From Zoogloeaceae bacterium (GTDB taxonomy: Bacteria > Pseudomonadota > Gammaproteobacteria > Burkholderiales > Rhodocyclaceae), in NCBI GenBank assembly GCA_031278735.1, contig JAITJU010000185.1, forward strand, positions 1 through 6,189: a stretch of 6,189 bases of DNA, written 5' to 3'. This document shows positions 1 through 6,189 of the stretch, piece by piece. A program made the position numbers and the translations under genes. Numbering within the stretch: position 1 is the stretch's first letter; each line of letters begins with the position of its first letter. Under the pieces are notes generated by a model, which ran no database searches, was not told where the DNA came from, and saw only the letters and a list, made by a program, of their open reading frames with translations.

Positions 1-654
1 GGCCTTGATGGCCCGGATGAGACTGCGCAGGTCACGATAATAGGCAACGCAGGGTTCGGTGTGAATCCTGATGTTGCCAAACCCGGCAACGGAGAGCGCG
101 GCCTGCCAGCTTTCCGGCGTCTGGAAAGGCAGCGTGTGCGGGTAATTGTCGACGTGCGCGAAAATTTCATCCAGTTCATGAAAGGTGCCGGGCGCCAGAC
201 TGGAAAGCGCCAGCGTTCCCTTGGGCCAAAGCACCCGCCAGGCTTCGCGGCTCAAGGCGGACGGATCGCACCATTGCGCGGCAAGGTTGGAGAGGTAAAG
301 CCCCGCAACTTCGTCGCGCAGGGGGATGTGCTCCACGTCGCCGCAGACGCCGAACTCCAGTTGGCGGATGCGGGCAAGCATGGCGCGGGAAAAATCCAGC
401 GCGATGCGCCGCGCCGCCGGAAAACGCAAGCCGAGCATTTCCAGGCTGAAGCCGGTGCCGCAACCGGCATCCAGAATGATGGCGGGCACCAGGGTGGGCG
501 GCAAAATGCCGATCAGCCGGGCGCAGACCCAGCGTTGCACACGCGCGGCGCTGTCGTAGGTGTTGGCGGCGCGCTCGAAGTTCAGCCGCACCAGACGCTT
601 GGAAGGCAATCCTTGACGCGCGGTCAGGGGAGAAGAAAAGCGGACGATTTTCAT
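1..654 (-). CDS. bioC: Malonyl-ACP O-methyltransferase BioC, 3' end cut by window edge
   Basis: This gene encodes the SAM-dependent methyltransferase that caps the free carboxyl of malonyl-ACP (or malonyl-CoA), letting fatty-acid synthesis build the pimeloyl chain of biotin in the cytoplasm. The start ATG is at 654-652 and the frame stays open for 218 codons to base 1, so it has no stop in the window. The sequence shows an N-terminal FERAANTYD segment (residues 26-34), the SAM-binding glycine motif LDAGCGTG (61-68), an acidic residue ending the second strand (ALD, 85-87) and SNLAAQWCD (122-130), which closely matches SNLAVQWC of E. coli BioC. The last visible residues (DLRSLIRAIKA) align with the region of E. 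coli BioC before its last 40 or so residues, so about that many are missing. The start overlaps the stop of the esterase gene by 4 bases (ATGA), and no good ribosome binding site is visible, so translational coupling is likely. Confidence 0.9.
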   Translation of the reverse strand, partial: MKIVRFSSPLTARQGLPSKRLVRLNFERAANTYDSAARVQRWVCARLIGILPPTLVPAIILDAGCGTGFSLEMLGLRFPAARRIALDFSRAMLARIRQLEFGVCGDVEHIPLRDEVAGLYLSNLAAQWCDPSALSREAWRVLWPKGTLALSSLAPGTFHELDEIFAHVDNYPHTLPFQTPESWQAALSVAGFGNIRIHTEPCVAYYRDLRSLIRAIKA

Positions 655-1394
655 GGGAACGGCAATTCTCGCAGAAATCGGGCGTTTGCGGGCGCGTCCG
701 GCGCAAAGGGCGCGTGCGCCTTGCCCGGAATGAGGACAAGGCGCGACTCTGGAAGCCGCCTGGCAAGCCAGCGGGCGGCGGCGACGGGAATCAGCGGATC
801 GTTTTCGCCGTGCATCAGGGTGACGGGGCAGGTTACGCGAGAAAGCGCCGCGCGCAAATCTGCTTCCGCCAGCCAGACAAGCCCCGCATCCAGCGCCGCC
901 TGCGGCATCGGGCTGGCGTTCTGCACGAGCCATTGGGCAGTCTGCGGATGCGCGTCGCCCCGGCAAAAACTCCCGGCAAAGCGCGGCAGCAGCGCCGCGC
1001 CTTCCTTCCGGATTTTTTCCTGAAAGGATTTCAATTCCAACGGCGGGCGTCCGTAAGGCCAACCTTCCCGCTGAAGGAAGCTGGGCGTCGCGCCGACGAG
1101 GAACAGCGCCCGAATGCGTTCCGGCGCGATTTCGGCGGCGGCCAGCGCCAACATGCCGCCCAGCGACCAACCGCCCAGAGCGCAGACCGGCGGCAACGCC
1201 GCCAGGAGCGCCTCGACTGCCGCCGCGAAATGCGCGGGAGGGGCATCCGTGTTCACGCTCGCGTTTGCGCCCGCGAGCGCATCGCAGCCCGGCAAATCCA
1301 CACACTGCCAACGGCTTTGCGCCGCCAGCGCCGCCTTCAGGGGGCCGCAACCGAATCCCCAGCCGGGGAGAAAAAAGGCGGGCGGGATGGTCAT
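651..1394 (-). CDS. bioH: BioH-like pimeloyl-ACP methyl ester esterase (alpha/beta hydrolase)
   Basis: This is a 247-residue alpha/beta hydrolase, close to the 256 of E. coli BioH. The expected reaction is hydrolysis of pimeloyl-ACP methyl ester, which stops chain extension and releases pimeloyl-ACP for BioF. A LPGWGF segment near the N-terminus (residues 9-14) resembles the oxyanion-hole HGWG of BioH. The nucleophile elbow GWSLGG puts the catalytic serine at residue 77; the likely acid is Asp199 in HGENDP and the likely histidine is His227 in KAHAPF. The frame is open upstream to 1517, but that extension would run deep inside bioF. The ATG at 1394 instead gives a 4-base ATGA overlap with the bioF stop and starts just before the first beta strand, so it is preferred. 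The role rests on the catalytic triad plus the position between bioF and bioC. The N-terminal region is divergent enough that a different esterase subfamily doing the same job is possible. Confidence 0.85.
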   Translation of the reverse strand: MTIPPAFFLPGWGFGCGPLKAALAAQSRWQCVDLPGCDALAGANASVNTDAPPAHFAAAVEALLAALPPVCALGGWSLGGMLALAAAEIAPERIRALFLVGATPSFLQREGWPYGRPPLELKSFQEKIRKEGAALLPRFAGSFCRGDAHPQTAQWLVQNASPMPQAALDAGLVWLAEADLRAALSRVTCPVTLMHGENDPLIPVAAARWLARRLPESRLVLIPGKAHAPFAPDAPANARFLRELPFP

Positions 1395-2575
1395 GCCATT
1401 TCCCGCAGGGCGTCGATGAGCCGCGCCACGTCCGCCGCGCTGTGGGCGGCGGAAAGGGAAATCCGCAGACGCGCCGTGCCGGGCGGAACGGTGGGCGGGC
1501 GAATGGCGGCCACCCACAGGCCGCGCCGCCAGAGTCCTTGCATAAGCGCGATCGCCTTGTCGTTTTCGCCCAGCAGCAAGGGCTGAATGGCGGTCTCTGA
1601 AGGCAACAGCCGCCAGGGCAAGGCGGCGCAGCCTGCCCGCAATTGCTGAATCAACGCTTGCAGATGGGCGCGTCTGGCTTCATCCGCCGCGATGATTTCC
1701 AGGCTTTTCAACACGGCAACCGCGATGGCGGGCGGTTGCGCGGTGGTGAAAACATAACCCCTGGCTTTTTGCAACAGGTATTCGATGGCAATTTCCGACC
1801 CGGCGACGAAGGCGCCGCCCACGCCTGCGGCCTTGCCCAGCGTCGCCATCAGCAGAACGCGCGGATGCGGCGGAATGCCGCAATGGGCAAGACTGCCGCG
1901 CCCCTTTGGCCCCATCACGCCAAAGCCGTGCGCGTCGTCAATTACCAGCCAGGCATCGAAGCGTTCCGCCAATTGGAAGAGTTGCGCAAGCGGCGCAAGA
2001 TCGCCGTCCATGCTGAAAACTGCATCGCTGACGATGACCTTCGTTTTGGCCGCGCTCGCGGCGAGCAGGCGTTCCAGCGCCGCCATGTCGCCGTGCGGAT
2101 AGCGGTGCTGGCGAGCGCGGGAAAGTTGCGCGGCGTCGATCAGGGACGCGTGATTCAGGCGGTCGGCGAAGATGGCGTCGTCGCGTCCCGTCGCCAGTGT
2201 TGGCGTGACCGCCAGGTTGGCAAGATAGCCGGTCGAAAAAGTAAGGCAGCGCGCGAAGCCGGTAAATTCGGCAAGGCGCTTTTCCAGCGTCGCGTGCGGT
2301 TGCAGATGCCCACCGACCAGATGAGACGCGCCGCTGCCCGCGCCCCATTCGCGCGCGCCCCGCGCCAGCGCGGCAACGATATCGGGATGATTCGCCAGTC
2401 CCAGGTAATCGTTGCTGGCGAAAGCCAGCATCTCTTGCCCTTCCACCAGCACACGCGGCGCGGTTGGCGAGTCCAGTCGCCGCCGTCGGCGCGTCAATCC
2501 AGCGTCGGCAAGCTGCCGCAAACGGGCGGACAAGGGGGATTCACAGGAGCACATGGCGCTTTTACGGCAGGACAT
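1391..2575 (-). CDS. bioF: 8-amino-7-oxononanoate synthase BioF
   Basis: This PLP-dependent enzyme of the alpha-oxoamine synthase family joins pimeloyl-ACP (or -CoA) with L-alanine, releasing CO2, to give 8-amino-7-oxononanoate. Numbered from the ATG at 2575 (394 residues), the visible landmarks are SNDYLGL (54-60), FSTGYLAN (113-120), NHASLIDAA with the cofactor-stacking His142, DAVFSMDGD (184-192), DDAHGFGV with Asp213/Asp214 and His216, and TLGKAAG, whose Lys248 forms the Schiff base with PLP. The C-terminal AIRPPTVPPGTARLRISLSAAH block is nearly that of E. coli BioF. The start is uncertain: neither the ATG at 2575 nor the next in-frame ATG at 2554 has a good ribosome binding site. The second would bring the SNDYLGL motif to almost the same distance from the N-terminus as in the 384-residue E. 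coli enzyme. It is the first gene of the leftward bio operon and diverges from rpsL. All expected catalytic residues are present. Confidence 0.95.
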   Translation of the reverse strand: MSCRKSAMCSCESPLSARLRQLADAGLTRRRRRLDSPTAPRVLVEGQEMLAFASNDYLGLANHPDIVAALARGAREWGAGSGASHLVGGHLQPHATLEKRLAEFTGFARCLTFSTGYLANLAVTPTLATGRDDAIFADRLNHASLIDAAQLSRARQHRYPHGDMAALERLLAASAAKTKVIVSDAVFSMDGDLAPLAQLFQLAERFDAWLVIDDAHGFGVMGPKGRGSLAHCGIPPHPRVLLMATLGKAAGVGGAFVAGSEIAIEYLLQKARGYVFTTAQPPAIAVAVLKSLEIIAADEARRAHLQALIQQLRAGCAALPWRLLPSETAIQPLLLGENDKAIALMQGLWRRGLWVAAIRPPTVPPGTARLRISLSAAHSAADVARLIDALREMA

Positions 2576-2797
2576 CGAACAGTGTCTGTCAAGTTACCGC
2601 GCCTCTTCGCCTCCTGTCCACTGCTTTTTTTCAGAGGATAGATGACCAAAGGCAGATGGCCGCCAGTCACCCGGCGCCTCCGCGCCCATGAGCATTGCTG
2701 TCCTCTCGCTCGCTCGCTTGGCGGTAGGGGACATCGTTCCTTTCGACGCTGCCGCAAGTCGACAACCCGCCGCTGTTTTCCGATCCCTGAAAATGTC

Positions 2798-2818
2798 GTT
2801 GACGGCTGGCTTGTCAAC
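2798..2818. promoter_or_regulatory. Inverted repeat GTTGAC-N9-GTCAAC over the rpsL -35 box
   Basis: A 6-base perfect inverted repeat (GTTGAC at 2798-2803, GTCAAC at 2813-2818) straddles the -35 box and spacer of the rightward promoter. Its right arm reads TTGACA on the minus strand (2817-2812), a perfect -35 hexamer pointing towards bioF. The only -10 candidates at 16-17 bases are poor (CATTTT or ATTTTC). It may be an operator, part of a divergent promoter, or chance. Confidence 0.35.
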
Positions 2819-2827
2819 CCGTAGAAT
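2799..2827 (+). promoter_or_regulatory. Sigma70-type promoter of the str operon
   Basis: TTGACG (2799-2804) and TAGAAT (2822-2827) are separated by the optimal 17 bases, giving 5 of 6 matches to each consensus hexamer. Transcription would begin near 2832-2836, leaving a leader of about 110 bases before rpsL. The bases just after the -10 box (CGCCG) are GC-rich, which in ribosomal-protein promoters commonly goes with ppGpp control. That last point is inference from promoter type, not shown here. Confidence 0.75.
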
Positions 2828-2887
2828 CGCCGTCCTTTTCCGGCAGAAGGTTGCTTTGCGCCTCTGTTTTGTGTGATAGATAGAAAG

Positions 2888-2909
2888 GCTGGAATCCGCG
2901 TATTCCGGC
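2888..2909 (+). promoter_or_regulatory. Hairpin 1 in the rpsL mRNA leader
   Basis: GCTGGAAT (2888-2895) pairs with ATTCCGGC (2902-2909) over 8 base pairs, one of them G-U, around a 6-base loop (CCGCGT). It lies about 55 bases downstream of the predicted transcription start and about 40 bases before the rpsL ATG. There is no U-tract after it, so it is not a terminator. Its function is unknown. Confidence 0.5.
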
Positions 2910-2916
2910 AAATTTG

Positions 2917-2932
2917 GGCGGGATGCGCCGCC
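2917..2932 (+). promoter_or_regulatory. Hairpin 2 abutting the rpsL ribosome binding site
   Basis: GGCGG (2917-2921) can pair with CCGCC (2928-2932) around a 6-base loop. The stem ends directly against the rpsL Shine-Dalgarno sequence AGAGGA (2933-2938), which stays single-stranded. Such placement could influence ribosome loading. The stem is short but all G-C. Confidence 0.4.
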
Positions 2933-2946
2933 AGAGGATTTTTTGA

Positions 2947-3324
2947 ATGCCTACCATCAATCAGCTCGTGCGCAAGCCGCGCGTGGCCGAAGTCGCCAAG
3001 AACAAGGTTCCGGCGCTGGAAAAGTGCCCGCAAAAGCGCGGCGTGTGCACCCGCGTCTACACCACAACCCCGAAGAAGCCGAATTCCGCCATGCGCAGAG
3101 TCTGCAAGGTGCGGCTCACCAATGGTTACGAAGTCATCTCCTACATTGGCGGCGAAGGCCACAATCTGCAGGAGCACTCGGTCGTGCTGATCCGCGGCGG
3201 TCGGGTGAAGGATTTGCCCGGCGTGCGTTATCACACCGTGCGCGGCTCTCTGGATACCCAGGGGGTTAAGGATCGCAAACAGGCCCGTTCCAAGTACGGC
3301 GCCAAGCGTCCCAAGGCCGCCTGA
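2947..3324 (+). CDS. rpsL: 30S ribosomal protein S12
   Basis: S12 sits at the decoding centre of the 30S subunit and helps control accuracy of tRNA selection. The 125-residue product is almost identical in layout to E. coli S12 (124 residues). It carries NQLVRKPR near the start, TTPKKPNSAMR (residues 40-50), the invariant SYIGGEGHNLQEHS block (65-78) and GGRVKDLPGVRYHTVRG (84-100). Counting the initiator Met, Lys43 and Lys88, the classic sites of streptomycin-resistance mutations, have the sensitive wild-type residues, and Asp89 is the residue methylthiolated by RimO in E. coli. The start is fixed by AGAGGA (2933-2938) 8 bases upstream, the bases between ending in TTTTTTGA. It is the first gene of the str operon, behind the promoter at 2799-2827 and a structured leader. 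Unlike the common layout in related bacteria, bioF rather than rpoC lies upstream. Confidence 0.98.
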   Translation: MPTINQLVRKPRVAEVAKNKVPALEKCPQKRGVCTRVYTTTPKKPNSAMRRVCKVRLTNGYEVISYIGGEGHNLQEHSVVLIRGGRVKDLPGVRYHTVRGSLDTQGVKDRKQARSKYGAKRPKAA

Positions 3325-3351
3325 TTTTTCGAGTCCGGCCTTGAGTAAGTG

Positions 3352-3385
3352 GCCGCCCCTGCTTTGAAAAAAGCTGTCGGGCGGC
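3352..3385 (+). promoter_or_regulatory. Strong intercistronic stem-loop with GAAA tetraloop
   Basis: The outer stem GCCGCCC (3352-3358) pairs with GGGCGGC (3379-3385). After a small internal loop (CT against TGTC) the inner stem GCTTT (3361-3365) pairs with AAAGC (3370-3374), closing a GAAA loop of the GNRA class (3366-3369). The following bases TTGAGGTTTTA are only weakly U-rich, so a partial terminator or processing site is possible but a full terminator is unlikely inside this operon. Confidence 0.65.
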
Positions 3386-3396
3386 TTGAGGTTTTA

Positions 3397-3413
3397 TGCG
3401 AAACGGTTTCGCA
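3397..3413. repeat. 17-base palindrome TGCGAAACGGTTTCGCA
   Basis: Two perfect 8-base arms (TGCGAAAC and GTTTCGCA) flank a single central G. In RNA it would fold as a 7-pair stem with a 3-base loop, 36 bases before the rpsG start. In DNA it resembles operators of LacI/PurR-type regulators, though those usually have an even-spaced CG centre. Its place inside the operon favours an RNA role. Confidence 0.6.
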
Positions 3414-3448
3414 CAGCCTCGACTGAATCGTATAGGAAGAAACAAGTC

Positions 3449-3919
3449 ATGCCTCGTCGTCGTGAAGTGCCCAAGCGCGAGATCCTGCCCGACCCCAAGT
3501 TCGGCAGCCAGGATGTCTCCAAGTTCATCAACGCCATCATGCAAAGCGGCAAGAAGTCGGTCGCCGAGCGCATCGTCTATGGCGCCTTTGCGCAGATTTC
3601 CGCGAAAAGCGGCAAGGAACCGCTGGAAGTCTTCTCCACCGCCATCGGCAACATCAAGCCTCTGGTGGAAGTCAAATCCCGTCGCGTCGGCGGCGCCAAT
3701 TACCAGGTGCCGGTGGAAGTGCGTCCGGCCCGACGCATGGCGCTCGCCATGCGCTGTCTGCGCGAGGCCGCCCGCAAGCGTTCCGAGAAGACCATGGGGT
3801 TGCGGCTGGCCGCCGAAATGCTGGAGGCTTCCGAGAATCGCGGCGGCGCGGTGAAAAAACGCGACGAAATCCACCGCATGGCGGAAGCCAACAAGGCTTT
3901 CTCTCATTTCCGCTTTTGA
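3449..3919 (+). CDS. rpsG: 30S ribosomal protein S7
   Basis: S7 binds the 3' major domain of 16S rRNA, starts assembly of the 30S head and lies near the E-site tRNA. In E. coli it also represses translation of its own operon. The product is 156 residues, the usual bacterial length, beginning MPRRREVPKREILPDPKFGS and containing VSKFINAIMQSGKKSVAERIVYGAF, the VKSRRVGGANYQVPVEV beta-hairpin segment and a C-terminal KKRDEIHRMAEANKAFSHFRF. The frame is open upstream to 3386, but the ATG at 3449 matches the family N-terminus and has AGGA (3434-3437) 11 bases before it. It is preceded by the structured 124-base spacer and followed closely by fusA. Confidence 0.97.
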   Translation: MPRRREVPKREILPDPKFGSQDVSKFINAIMQSGKKSVAERIVYGAFAQISAKSGKEPLEVFSTAIGNIKPLVEVKSRRVGGANYQVPVEVRPARRMALAMRCLREAARKRSEKTMGLRLAAEMLEASENRGGAVKKRDEIHRMAEANKAFSHFRF

Positions 3920-3934
3920 GAAAAGGGACGCATC

Positions 3935-6028
<2,094 letters not shown>

Positions 6029-6033
6029 CCCCT

Positions 6034-6039
6034 GGAGGA
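6034..6039 (+). promoter_or_regulatory. Ribosome binding site of tuf
   Basis: GGAGGA lies 7 bases before the tuf ATG in the 18-base fusA-tuf gap. It is the strongest ribosome binding site in the window, in keeping with the very high output expected of EF-Tu relative to the upstream genes. Confidence 0.8.
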
Positions 6040-6046
6040 TTGTCAA

Positions 6047-6189
6047 ATGGCAAAGGAAAAGTTTTCTCGCACGAAGCCGCACGTGAATGTGGGGACGATC
6101 GGACACGTTGACCACGGCAAGACGACGTTGACGGCGGCGATCACGACGGTGTTGTCGAGGAAGTTTGGCGGCGAGGCGAAGGCCTACGA
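6047..6189 (+). CDS. tuf: Elongation factor Tu, 3' part cut by window edge
   Basis: EF-Tu carries aminoacyl-tRNA to the ribosomal A site in a GTP-dependent way. Only the first 47 codons and two bases of about 396 are present. They read MAKEKFSRTKPHVNVGTIGH at the N-terminus, then the P-loop GHVDHGKT (19-26) followed by TLTAAITTVL, and end in KFGGEAKAY. The frame is still open at base 6189. It is the last visible gene of the str operon, 18 bases after fusA. Codon choice differs sharply from fusA: all seven threonines are ACG and both leucines are TTG, and GGG, GGA and AGG appear. Whether the genome holds a second tuf copy, as most proteobacteria do, cannot be seen. Confidence 0.96.
   Translation, partial: MAKEKFSRTKPHVNVGTIGHVDHGKTTLTAAITTVLSRKFGGEAKAY

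Larger units (their letters stand above)
2576..2946. other. Divergent bioF-rpsL intergenic region
   Basis: These 371 bases lie between the divergent starts of bioF and rpsL. No convincing protein gene is present; the open frames have no recognisable family and look like chance. Visible contents are a strong rightward promoter, an inverted repeat over its -35 region, two hairpins in the rpsL leader, a short CGCT triplet repeat (2707-2718), a 34-codon minus-strand mini-frame ending 18 bases before the bioF ATG, and a run of seven T at about 2623-2630. The leftward bio promoter must lie here, but no minus-strand match has both a good -35 and a good -10. Confidence 0.8.
3325..3448 (+). promoter_or_regulatory. 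Structured rpsL-rpsG intercistronic region, candidate S7 feedback site
   Basis: This 124-base gap is far longer than the 15- and 18-base gaps at the next two junctions. It contains a strong stem-loop (3352-3385), a competing smaller hairpin (3336-3355) and a 17-base palindrome (3397-3413). In E. coli the region between rpsL and rpsG, of similar length, is the mRNA target through which S7 represses the str operon. The equivalent position suggests the same role here, but the fold has not been compared with the E. coli site. Confidence 0.5.

Noticed and set aside
61..1586. Overlapping plus-strand frames of 290-320 residues opposite bioC and the esterase gene
   Set aside because: The products are Arg/Gly/Ala-rich without recognisable motifs, and the opposite strand carries clear BioC and hydrolase motifs. 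They are shadows.
2600..2640. Terminator-like run of T (about 2623-2630) upstream of bioF
   Set aside because: No stable hairpin with a short loop precedes it on either strand. The only complementary pair (CCTCT and AGAGG) is too far apart.
1643..2641. 332-residue plus-strand frame opposite bioF
   Set aside because: The opposite strand encodes a full BioF with all catalytic residues. The plus-strand product looks like random GC-rich translation.
2707..2718. CGCT tandem triplet as a phase-variation repeat
   Set aside because: Only three copies are present, in a non-coding stretch, which is too few to suggest slipped-strand switching.
2811..2819. Possible BirA operator half-site TTGTCAACC
   Set aside because: A BirA box needs an inverted partner about 14-16 bases away. 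The nearest GGTT (2849-2852) is 29 bases downstream and does not continue as GGTTNACAA, so I do not call an operator.
3352..3395. Rho-independent terminator after rpsL
   Set aside because: The stem is strong, but the downstream tract is TTGAGGTTTTA, not a run of U directly after the stem, and essential operon genes follow. At most it is a partial attenuator or processing site.

Overview
The window is GC-rich bacterial chromosome. The S12, S7, EF-G and EF-Tu sequences are of a proteobacterial kind and look most like Betaproteobacteria. Examples are the 125-residue S12, the EF-G N-terminus with its GVNHKIGEVHDG stretch, and the EF-Tu start MAKEKFSRTKPH. The class is inferred from remembered family sequences, not from a search; genus cannot be given.

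Left part (1-2575, minus strand): a tight biotin-synthesis operon read leftwards in the order bioF, bioH-like, bioC. The genes are joined by two 4-base ATGA overlaps, and bioC runs off the left edge. BioC methylates the malonyl group so that fatty-acid synthesis can extend it, the BioH-like esterase removes the methyl from pimeloyl-ACP methyl ester, and BioF condenses pimeloyl thioester with alanine. Together they cover making the pimelate moiety and the first ring-assembly step. BioA, BioD and BioB are not in the window.

Middle (2576-2946): a divergent intergenic region. It holds a strong sigma70-type promoter facing right (TTGACG-17-TAGAAT), an inverted repeat over its -35 region, and a leader of roughly 110 bases with two hairpins before rpsL. 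No equally clear promoter is visible for the bio operon.

Right part (2947-6189, plus strand): the streptomycin (str) operon rpsL-rpsG-fusA-tuf, with tuf cut by the right edge. rpsL and rpsG are separated by 124 bases that contain a strong stem-loop with a GAAA loop and a 17-base palindrome. This is the position where E. coli S7 exerts feedback control on the str mRNA. The other junctions are short, each with a clear ribosome binding site.

The genes themselves are ordinary housekeeping genes, and I see no undescribed multi-gene system, mobile element, CRISPR array, tRNA or rRNA. The points worth a second look are the structured non-coding segments, the placement of a biotin operon directly upstream of rpsL, the uncertain bioF start, and a sharp codon-usage change between fusA and tuf.
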